From NCBI GenBank assembly GCA_013416795.1, contig RQSC01000005.1:232536-242544 (forward strand): a stretch of 10,009 nucleotides of DNA. Direction: 5' to 3'. Source of the DNA: Prasinococcaceae sp. CCMP 1430 (lineage: Eukaryota > Prasinodermophyta > Palmophyllophyceae > Prasinococcales > Prasinococcaceae). The translations under genes and the position numbers were made by a program. The notes below the pieces were generated by a model. That model searched no databases. It was given only the letters and a program-made list of their open reading frames with translations, and had not been told where the DNA came from. Positions 1 through 7,906 of the stretch are shown here, in pieces (within the stretch, counting starts at the first letter, position 1; the number at the start of each line of letters is the position of its first letter).

Positions 1-1
1 C

Positions 2-1291
2 CCGAGTGCGCCGCCGGCCGCGGCCGCGACCGCGCCGAAGCGCGTGTACGTGCGCACGACAACCAAGGAGGCGGCGCTGGCTGGGGTCGAGGCCGGGTGC
101 GCCGGCCTCGCGTTCGAAGACAGCGACGAAGGCCGCGCGCTCGCGGAAGCCTGGCGCGCGCACGCGCGCTTTGACGCCCTCCTCGTCGGCAAGAGCGACG
201 TGACGCTCGTGCGCGATGGAGAAGAGGAGCGCGTGTGTGGCACCTGTGTGGCTCTGGACGCGCCCGAGGACGTCGACCGCTGCTGTGCCGCCGCCGAGTC
301 GGGTTCCGGCGACGGCATGCTCCTGGCATCGTGCGCCGACTGGCTGGTCATCCCTGCCGAGAACCTCGTCGCAGCATACCAGAACACCAACACCGATCTC
401 GTTGTCACGGTGGACAGTGCCGACGACGCTCGTGCATCGCTGGGCGCGCTCGAGCTGGGCGTGGATGGCGTCGTTCTATGCAGCGACAGCGTGGCGGAGG
501 TCTCGGAGCTGTGCGCGTTCGTGCGCGAGGCCGCTGCAGCCTCCGCGCCGCGCGAGCGCCTCGAAGCGGTCACAGTCACGGGGGTTCGGCAGCTGGGCCC
601 CACCGGCGATCGCGCGTGCGGTACGTCACGTCTGCGGTCCTGGACCGCGGCCCGCGCGCCCCTCTCGGCTCGATGTTTTGCGCGCGCTGCCTCAGCGCCC
701 GTGCGCCTCGAAGCTTGAGTCCCTCCGGCATTGCGCCCTGAATATGCTCAGTCAGCGCTGACAGGACCTGCCGCGCCGCTTGTCTGGGCCCGAGCTGATC
801 TAGTGGACTTGATGGAGGCGCTTGTCCCGGGCGAGGGCCTGTTGGTGGGCTCCTTCTCACGGGCGCTGGCGCTGGTCCATTCGGAATGCGTCGAGTGTGG
901 GTACGTGAGGCCGAGGGAATTCCGCGTGAACGCCGGGCCGCTGAGCAGCTACGTCGCTGCCCCCGGTGGGCGCACGGCCTACCTCTCGGAGTTGCGCGCT
1001 GGGGACGAGGTTCTTGTCGTGGATGCGGAAGGGAGGGCACGCGCAGCGGCTGTTGCGCGCGTCAAGGTGGAGAAGCGCCCCATCACGCTGCTGGAGATGC
1101 GCTCCGAGTGCGGGCAGGAGCTCGCCGTCGGATTACAGAACGCGGAGACCGTGCGCGTCGTCACGCCCGGCGGAGGCGCCCTGAGCGTGAGCGTTGCAGC
1201 GCCGGGCGACAAAGTGCTGGCGCGCGTCGAGGCGCGAGAGGTCGCCCGGCACACAGGCATCGCCATCGAGGAGAACGCCAGCGAGCGATGA
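2..1291 (+). CDS. Type II (archaeal-type) 3-dehydroquinate synthase family protein, 5'-partial, one intron
   Basis: This is the PF01959 family. In archaea (MJ1249 type) it oxidatively deaminates an amino-dideoxy-heptulosonate to 3-dehydroquinate with NAD+, replacing classical AroB; homologues in plants and algae are less well characterised. Exons are 2-620 and 804-1291, joined in phase 1 so that g + tg makes Val, giving 368 in-window codons including the stop, close to the roughly 360 residues of archaeal enzymes. Visible family signatures are IPAENLVA, LELGVDGVVL, GDRAC-VDLM across the splice, PGEGLLVGSFSRALALVHSE, FRVNAGPLSSYV, PGGRTAYLSEL-GDEVLVVD, VKVEKRPITLLEM and LQNAETVRVV. The frame is open to the window edge through an Ala/Pro-rich stretch before KRVYVRT, so the true start (perhaps with a plastid transit peptide) lies upstream. 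The first visible GTG at 44 is internal. The family call is firm; the exact substrate in this organism is inferred. Confidence 0.92.
621..803 (+). other. Spliceosomal intron in the DHQS-family gene (183 nt, phase 1)
   Basis: The donor is GCG|GTACGT at 621 and the acceptor is GATCTAG| at 803. A branch-point-like CTGAC lies at 758-762, 41 nt before the acceptor. Splicing restores the family sequence GDRAC-VDLMEALVPGEG exactly, with the Val codon split across the junction. Without splicing, the first frame runs into family-unlike sequence and stops at 716-718. The length is a multiple of three, but the intron contains in-frame stops, so retention would truncate the protein. Confidence 0.9.
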
Positions 1292-1310
1292 CACGCGGAG
1301 TGCCGGGTCA

Positions 1311-1315
1311 TGTAA
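1311..1315 (+). promoter_or_regulatory. Possible TGTAA polyadenylation signal of the DHQS gene
   Basis: TGTAA starts 20 nt after the TGA stop at 1289-1291. TGTAA is the typical polyadenylation signal of chlorophyte green algae. One 5-base match in a GC-rich region is suggestive only, and neither of the other two genes shows the same motif directly after its stop. Confidence 0.35.
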
Positions 1316-1477
1316 CGCGGCGTTCGAAGGCCAATTGGCTCGGCTTCTGCAGTATGAGTTAGTAGTAGTGGCGCGGGCGGGCGCGTGGCGGTGTGTGCTG
1401 GCGCAAGCGCGCGGGTAGTCTCGCCCCTGGCCCCTCCTTTTCCCCCATCGGCGCGCGGGTGCGCATGCGCGGCCGCG

Positions 1478-1527
1478 GTTCAAAACCCTAAACCCTAATG
1501 GCGACGTTCAAAACCATAAACCCTATT
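1478..1527 (+). repeat. Telomere-like (CCCTAAA) motif, imperfect direct repeat with 28-bp spacing
   Basis: Two 22-bp copies at 1478-1499 and 1506-1527 match at 20 of 22 positions. Each begins GTTCAAAACC and ends in a TAAACCCTA-type core. The first copy contains two consecutive CCCTAAA-type units, the plant/green-algal telomere repeat and also the plant telo-box promoter motif. It may be an interstitial telomeric scar or a promoter element of the coiled-coil gene that follows. Confidence 0.7.
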
Positions 1528-1635
1528 TTCAGGTTCGGGTTGCCGTTGGTTACCGTTGGGATTTGATGGCGGATGGCGGATTGGGACGACGCCGGCGCGG
1601 CGCTTCCGCGGGCGTGTTCCCCGGGGGGGCGGTGT

Positions 1636-1740
1636 CGCGCGCGCGCGCGCGCGGGGCGCGCGCCATGCGGCGCGGCGAGGGCGGGGAGCGGCGCGGCGAG
1701 GGGCGCGCATGCGCATGGGCATGCGCACGCGCGCGTGCAG
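1636..1740. repeat. Alternating purine-pyrimidine (CG/CA) low-complexity tract
   Basis: An uninterrupted (CG)9 run occupies 1636-1653. A second, more mixed alternating tract (GCGCATGCGCATG...GCACGCGCGCGTGC) occupies about 1705-1738. Such alternation is the classic Z-DNA-forming pattern. It lies in the presumed promoter/5' region of the downstream gene. Confidence 0.65.
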
Positions 1741-1932
1741 GCGCCCACAGGGAGGCGCACGCAGCGAGGCGCGCAGTGCGCGCGGATTCGTGCGCATTCA
1801 AGCGACCTGCGTCGCGGCGGCTCGCGCGCGGCGTGCACCGGAGCGGGGTCTGAGATTGCGGGTGGGGAGCGCACCACCTGACGCTACGCTCGCGCCGGCG
1901 ACTGCCATGCCTGCCTCTCGTGCCCGCCCTAG

Positions 1933-4900
1933 GGCGGCTCGCGTGCCAAGCACTCTGGCGTGAGCATCATTAACGCGCGCACGGGAGAGTGCTCCTGGCC
2001 TAATCCGGTCGAGTACGAGATCACGCTGTATCAGGACAAGTCGGGAAACCTCGAGAAGAAGGAGCTCGAGCTGGCGCTCGTAAACAGCGCGCTCGGCGGC
2101 CTGGGCAAGCCCGTCGGCAAGCCCGCGCTCTTTGACGCGAGTGAGTACTGCGTTGCGCTCGAGGAGGGCGTGCCCTGCCCGAACCAGCGGGGGAGACTGA
2201 CGCTCGACAAGACGCCCGGCAAGCCCACGATTGCGTTCGACATCACGTCCACGTGGCTCGGCGAGGGGGTGCCGGGTAGCGCGGCGACAAGCGCCGCCAA
2301 CAGCGTGCAGACGAGCCAGCGAGGCTCGCCCGAGCGGCGCTCACTCTCCGAGTACGGAGTCGCGGCAGGCACCGCGGGACTGAGTGCAATGTCGGAAGAG
2401 TCTGACTTCGATGATCTGTTGGAGGACATGGACTCGCCCGGCGATGAGAGCATCGCCGACGTGAAGGCTCGCCTCGGCCTGACTGGCGCGATCGGCGCTG
2501 GGATCGGGAGCGGAGCGAGAAACCACCCTGGATCCGCCCCGAGGGCGGGCATAGGCAGCAGCGGAGGGGTCGGGCGCTCGGGTGGCATCGGCAGCAGCGC
2601 CAGACCGCAGACGGCGCATCCACAGCACGGGTCAGAGGCTGAGGCTGTCGCAGACAAATGGCAACGCAAGCTCTACGGAAGCGACTACGGGGGCGAAGAG
2701 CGCGCGGCTGCCGATGGCAACGACAGCAGCGACGGCTACGAAGGCGTTGGGATCGACGCGGCACCTGCCTCTGCCGACCAGCCCTCGTCGTCTCTGTGGA
2801 CGCCGCACCCACCCGCAGCCCAGCCCACCGCACCCAGTTCGCGATCGAGGGGCACCTCCCACCGGAAGCAGAAGGGCAACCCTGACGCCGCACAGGCGCT
2901 CGCTGGTGGCATGTCCGACAGTGACGACGACAGCGCTGCGTCGTATTCTCCACGCGACCCAGCTCACGCGGGCGGCACCGGCGCAGACGACGCGCGCGCG
3001 CACGCGTCCGACGGCGCATCGGCGGCGAGCAGCGAGGGGAGCGCCATCGAGCACTCGCTGGGCTCGGCGGATGAGCCTGCGCCGGAGAGCGTCTATGAGA
3101 TGATGGGCAACACACTCTTCGCTGGCAAGGACGTGGACGGTGACAGCGGAGTGGCGAAGCGCACGGGGGGCGACGCGGCAGATGGCTCGGCCAGCAAGGC
3201 ATCGGACTCCGCTGACACTGTCGTCTCGTCGGTGGCATCAGTTGCACAGCAGTCGCACCACTCGCAGCACCCGCACCACGCCAAGACCGGCAGTGGCGGC
3301 GCTGGCCTGAGCAAGCTCCCGTCACTACCCAAGAATCGCGCTGAGCTGCGCAGCGAGTACCAGCGCCGCTTCCAGCAGAAGCGTGCCACATTCAGCAGCG
3401 CCGACTTCTGTGCAGAGATGGCCGGGGTGACCGCGGTGGCAGGTGCCGACACCCTTCCTAACGACGTCGCCCTCGCGGCATCGCTCTCAGCGGAGCGGCA
3501 GGCGAGCGATGCGGCCACGCCTGGCCCGTCGTACCAAGAGGCGGAGGAGATGCGCGACGAGATTAAGACGCTCAAGGAGCAGCTCGTGCAATCTGCCAAG
3601 GCTGCTGATAAGCACACGCAACGGGCCGGCGCGGCCGAAGCGGAGGTGGAAGAAGTCAAGGCGCAGCTCGCAGAAGCCTGGGAGCAGCTCCGCGAGGGCG
3701 GCGGTACCGACGCCGGAGCTGCTGCAGAAGTTTTCGAGCTGCAGGCTGCCAACGAAGAGGTCACTGCCATTGCAGATGAGCTCGCAACAAAGAATGAGAG
3801 CCTCGCGGCTGAGAACGACATCCTCCGGGCGCGCGTGTCAGCACTCGAAGAGCGCGGGGCGGCTGAGGGCGACCGTGCTGACGACTCTCCCACTCGGCCG
3901 GAGCCCCACGCTCACCTTCGGCAAGAGATTGAGGCGCTCGCCATGCAAAACGAGGATCTCTCGACCGACAACGACATATTGAAGGACCGCCTCGCCCTCG
4001 CCGACGGCCAGTCTGTCGAGCTGGGCGAGCGCGTCGGAGAGCTCGAGTCCTTCCTGTCGGCAGCGGAAGCCAAGGCGGAGACTCTTCAGGTCGAGGCCGA
4101 AGAGGCCATCGCCGCCCTCGCAAGCGCACGCGAGGCCCTCGGTGCTACCAAGGAGGAGCTTGAGAAGGCTCGCGCGCAGGCGCAGGAGGCCTCCGAGTCT
4201 GCCGTGCGCGCTGCGGACGCCATGGAGGCAGCCTCCGAGGAGGCCGCGGCAAACGCGCTGCGCTCGTCGCAGCAAGAGGCTGAGCTCGCGGAGCTGCGGA
4301 AAGAGAGGGATGCGGAGGAGCAGCGGGCAGCGCTCGTCGTTGCCACGAGCACTGAAGCATCAGATTCGCAGCTGGTGCAGCTCAACGCGGCCAGCGAGCG
4401 CCTTCGCGAGAGGGATGCTGAGGTGGAGTCCCTGAAAAACAAGATAGCCGACATGGCGGTAGACTTGGAGAAGGCCGAGTCAGCGTGGGAGGCGTCCGAT
4501 GTGAGCCTCGGTGCGGCGCGGCAGGCAGCCGAGGAGGCCATGGCAGCGCGCCATTCGGCGGAGCGCCAGCTGGCGGCGACGGCGGCCACGTCTGCGCTCG
4601 CCGCGGCGCGTGCGGCCAACGGCGCCACCGACGGTCTGCACAAAGATCGCGAGCTGCGCGCCGCCATGGAAATGCTCGAGGCGGAGGCTGCTCGCGCGGA
4701 TCGTGCCGAGAAGCAGCTCGAAGAGGCGCGAATGCGAGGCGCGCTGCCGCTGGCTGGGGACCGCGCAGTCGCGCGGAGTGACGGGACGCTCGACGGGCGC
4801 GAGCATTCGCATGACGGCGTCGCTCATGCAGTCTGCATCGACGACGACGGCGAGGCAGAGAGGAGCGAGGAGGCGCTGCCTCGCGCGCAACAGCTGGCAG

Positions 4901-7862
4901 ACCTCGTGGAAGAGGGCGCGGCCGTACTGGCGAGCCGTGTGGTCTCCCTCGAACGATCCGAATCGTCGCTCCGGAGGCGCATGGCAGAGGCTGCGAGGGC
5001 CGCCGCCGCGGCGGCGGCGAGCGCGGCCCCCGGCGAGGATGAGCTGGAGGCTGCCGCTGCCCAGGTCGAGGCGATGGCGGCGATGGAGGTTGAGCTCACG
5101 GAGCTTCGCGCACGCGTGGCGGAATTCGAGGCTCGAGGAAGCCCCGTGGCGAACGGCGACGCTGGTCACCACGCCGACGCGCCCGAGCCGCTCAGCGAGG
5201 AGCCCGTCGCCGCGGCCTCGCCCATGCTGCGCGCGATCACGCATGCCAACGGCCGCACGCCCACCAAGATGCCCGCCCACACGGCTGCGCGCGAGCTCGA
5301 CGAGCTGCGATCTGAGAATGCCTCGCTGGTGTCGCGGCTCGATGAGGCCGTGGAGGCGGCACGCCTGGCCGAGGAGGCGGCGCACAGTATGTCCGCGCCG
5401 ACGATGCACGCCCAAGAGATCGCGGAGCGCAAGGCGATTGAGCTCGAGGTCGAGTGCGACACGCTGCGCACGCGCCGCGATGCCCTCGAGGCCGAGCTCA
5501 GCGCGGCTCAGAGCCGATTGGCCTCCGCAACCTCGGAGCGCGACGAGGCCCACGCCAAGCTCCGCGAGGCGCGGACCGCTGCGGAGGCGATGCGGATAGA
5601 GCGCGATGGCGTGACCTCCGAGCTCGAGGACGTCAAGGATGCGCTGGCGTCGTCCAAAGCGAGGGCCGCCGAGGAGCAGGGAGGTTTTTCTCAACAGGCT
5701 GCGTCCGCCGCCGCCGAGGCAGAGGAGCTGAGGGCGCGAGTTGCCCAGCTCGAGGGCAGGGACGCAGACGCATCGAGAGTCGAGGCCCAGCTTCTGGAGC
5801 TCAGCGTTGAGCACAATGCCCTGAAGGCCGAATTCGAGTCGGCCGCGGAGGCGTCCGTGGCGGAGGCTGACACGCTCACTGCCGAGCGCGATGCTTCGCA
5901 CGCGGAGCGGGACAAGCTGGCGGCCAAGCTTGCGGAGGTGGAGCGCGCCTCCGCCGCAGCCTCGAGCAACAGTCGCGAGGAGACGGCTGAGGCTCGGGCC
6001 GCCGCCAAGCTCGCAGAGGAGCGCGCGGCCGAGCGCGAGGGCACCGTGGCTGAGCTGGAGACGCGCGTGGGCGAGCTGAACGACGAGCTCGCGGGCGTGA
6101 CCAGCCGCCTCGAGGAAGTTCTGGAGGCACAGCGCACTTCGGACAGCGCCGCTACCGACGCGCGCGATGCGCTGCAGGCCTCCGTCGTCGAGATCTCCGA
6201 AGAGCGCGATGGCCTCCGGGCGAGGCTGACCGAGCTCGAGGGACTGCTCGCGGCCGAGGAGGCGCGCAGCGCGCAACGGAGCGCCGACGCCGAGGCAGCG
6301 GAGGGTGAGACCGCCGATCTGCTCGAGTCTGAGCGCGAGCGCGCTGACGCGCTTCAGGCGCGGCTCGCCGAAGCGGAGGCCAGCGTCGCCGCCGCCGCCG
6401 AGGAGCGGGTGGGGCTCAAGGCAATGCTTGAAGCCGAGAGGGACCACGCAGAGTCGCGAGCTGCAAAGCTCGAGGCCGACCTCCGAGACGCCGAGGCCAC
6501 GCTCTCCAGCGAACGCGACGGGTGGCGCAAGAAGCGCGCCGCCGCTGATGAGGCGTCCGCAAAGCTCGAGGCGCTTACGATGAGCGAGCAGATCCTGCGA
6601 ACGGAATGCGACGACCTCAGGGGCAAGCTCGACGCAGCCGAGGCCGACGTCCAGAGCGCTCGAGAGAGGGCAGAGGCTGCCGCGGCCAACGATTCGATCG
6701 CTGCGGAGGAACGCAAGAGCGCAGCCGCTGCGGCCGAGCGGGCTACGGCCGATGCGCGAGACGAGGCCGCCGCACTGCGCGCGGCGCTCGCTCGCGCCGA
6801 GCGCGCTGAATCGGCCGCACGCGAGGACGGCGAGCGGCTGCAGACCGAGCGCAATGAGCTCGCGAGCGAAAGCGACAGGCTCCGTGCCGAGGTCGACGCG
6901 CTCAGGACTCAAACGGACGCCGATGCGGACGCGGCGGGGACGATGAGGTGCGTCTTCGAGCGAGCGCGCCGACGCGCGTGCGTTGCGGGCGCGCGCCGGC
7001 GCGTTTCTGCGCGCGCGCGGCGCGTTGACGGTTTCTGCGCGCGCCCGCTCGCCCTTAACAGCCGCGAGCTGGCAGCCCTCAGGAGGGAAAAGGAGGAGAC
7101 CGCTGCCGCGCTGAAGGCTGAGATTGCGGCCGCCACAGCCGCTGCAGAGGCAGCCAAGGAGGAGGCCGCATCCGCCGAGCGCGCGGCGGAGCTCGCGCGC
7201 GCTGAGACTGTGGCGGTCGAGAAGGAGGCCAAGGCGGCGGTGGAGGCGGCAGCGCTCGCGAACAGGTGCGTCCGCGTGTCGCCATGTTGCGCGATGGGCT
7301 CGATGAGGCCGTGTGGTGTCGCGTGCGAACTGACTGTGGCGCCGACGGACGCCTCCTCCCCCCCCCCTCCGCCCCCCCCCCCCCCCCCAATCCCCCTCGT
7401 GGGCGCTCGCTCGCTCTGGTGTCAACGTCGCGACTGCGTAGCGGTGACGTCGACCTGGAGGTCGAAATCGAGTCCCTCCGCCGTGACCTCGCCGCTGCAG
7501 AGCGACGCGAGGAGGAGCTGGAGGAGGAGCTGGCGGGGGCGCGCGACGCGCTCGACGGCAAAGGTGGGGGCGAGGCTTCGGCGGACAAGCTCGCGCTGGA
7601 GGCGGAGGTGCGCGAGTTGCGCGCGGCCAACGCCGACCTCACCACCAAGCTCGCATCGACGGCGAGCAAGTCGGCCGGTGGCGCCGGCGATGCGGCGCGC
7701 GTGCAAGCGGCGGAGGCCGCGCGCAAAGACGCCGAGGCCGCCGCGGCCAAGGCCAGGACGGAGACCGAGGAGGCGCAGGCCTCCGTTCGCGAGCTGCAGG
7801 TGGAGCTCGTGACCAGCCAAGAATTGTACGCCAAATTGCTCAACTCAATCAACAACATGTAG
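1933..7862 (+). CDS. Giant NT-C2 / coiled-coil scaffold protein, 5'-incomplete, three visible exons
   Basis: Exons 1933-6947, 7062-7265 and 7442-7862 join in frame to 1,879 residues plus TAG. Residues 1 to about 109 match the C-terminal two-thirds of an NT-C2 domain (PF10358; EHBP1, EEIG1/FAM102 and plant PMI-type proteins): GECSWPNPVEYEITLYQD, then KKELELALVN, PVGKPALFDASEY and KPTIAFDITSTWL. The first strands of that domain must come from an upstream exon. Next comes a Ser/Gly/Ala-rich, probably disordered linker with an acidic SDFDDLLEDMD motif, GIGS repeats and a His-rich patch. From about residue 535 to the C-terminus runs an Ala/Glu/Arg-rich coiled coil with many ERD-containing heptads, broken near nt 4740-4860 and 5140-5290. 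The end is QELYAKLLNSINNM. I see no CH domain, transmembrane segment or enzyme. By family, NT-C2 domains bind membranes and the coil would dimerise, so a tethering or cytoskeletal scaffold is inferred. In-frame GTG 1960 is not a credible start. Confidence 0.85.
6948..7061 (+). other. Intron in the coiled-coil gene (114 nt, stop-free, frame-preserving)
   Basis: The donor is GATGAG|GTGCGT at 6948 and the acceptor CCCTTAACAG| ends at 7061. Splicing makes an AGC serine codon from AG + C and joins acidic coil to acidic coil (ADAAGTM-SRELAALRREKEE). The length is 38 codons with no stop, so the reading frame continues through it. The encoded 38 residues are Arg/Cys/Ala-rich and unlike the flanking coiled coil. 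A TTGAC branch-like motif lies at 7025-7029. Confidence 0.8.
7266..7441 (+). other. Intron in the coiled-coil gene with long poly-C tract (176 nt, phase 2)
   Basis: The donor is AACAG|GTGCGT at 7266 and the acceptor GACTGCGTAG| ends at 7441. AG + C forms serine and joins AALAN-S-GDVDLEVEIESL, restoring heptad-type sequence in a new frame. Without splicing, the upstream frame runs into poly-Pro and non-coil sequence and stops at 7810-7812, while the true coil continues to TAG 7860-7862. The intron includes C runs of 10 (7358-7367) and 17 (7372-7388), an extreme polypyrimidine tract. CTGAC is at 7330-7334, unusually far (107 nt) from the acceptor. Confidence 0.88.
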
Positions 7863-7906
7863 TAATGTACAACAACAACAGTGGGCGCGCCTCGCCCCGG
7901 CTCGGC
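7863..7906. promoter_or_regulatory. 44-bp convergent 3' intergenic spacer with UGUA elements on both strands
   Basis: Only 44 bp separate the stop of the plus-strand coiled-coil gene from the stop of the minus-strand WD40 gene. An AT-rich patch at 7850-7881 has TGTA on the plus strand at 7859-7862 and 7866-7869. TGTA also occurs on the minus strand within the same patch, because the plus strand reads GTACA there. UGUA is a common cleavage/polyadenylation enhancer. The two 3' UTRs probably overlap. Confidence 0.45.

Larger units (their letters stand above)
1292..1932 (+). other. Intergenic gap: 3' UTR of DHQS gene, then promoter and unidentified 5' exon(s) of the coiled-coil gene
   Basis: These 640 bp hold no gene that I recognise. 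The first part should be the 3' UTR of the DHQS gene. The rest should include the promoter and at least one 5' coding exon of the downstream NT-C2/coiled-coil gene, because that gene's first visible exon has no ATG and starts directly after an in-frame TAG. The probable acceptor is the pyrimidine-rich CCCGCCCTAG ending at 1932, with a CTGAC branch motif at 1878-1882. Short open frames here are Arg/Ala-rich and look like GC-rich noise. A possible short coding start is the ATG at 1498, which begins MATFKTINPIFRF, but I could not connect it to the NT-C2 domain. Confidence 0.6.

Noticed and set aside
44-44. GTG at 44 as the start of the DHQS-family gene
   Set aside because: The frame is open to the window edge and the family sequence continues before it (KRVYVRT). 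GTG starts are not expected in a nuclear eukaryotic gene.
1194-1418. Frame ending ...QYELVVVARAGAWRC, which faintly recalls the expected first strands of an NT-C2 domain
   Set aside because: It begins inside the DHQS coding exon, lacks its own ATG after that gene's stop, and terminates at a TAG without a clear donor leading to the 1933 exon in phase.
1478-1500. GTTCAAAAC as a possible tRNA T-loop
   Set aside because: Flanking bases do not form a T-stem, and no acceptor, D-arm or anticodon arm could be placed upstream.
1556-1963. Several overlapping Arg/Ala-rich open frames in the intergenic gap
   Set aside because: They are driven by CG-alternating low-complexity DNA, overlap each other in all frames and show no domain similarity.
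4480-7425. Long open frame on the minus strand (981 codons) antisense to the coiled-coil gene
   Set aside because: It is the mirror of GC-rich, Ala/Glu/Leu-biased coding sequence. Its translation is Arg/Gly/Leu-rich with no recognisable domain, and it runs across both introns of the real gene.
7266-7812. Continuation of the coiled-coil frame through poly-Pro to the stop at 7810-7812
   Set aside because: Composition changes abruptly at GTGCGT 7266 to Pro and Arg/Ser-rich sequence, while the coil resumes in another frame after TAG| 7441. Splicing explains both.
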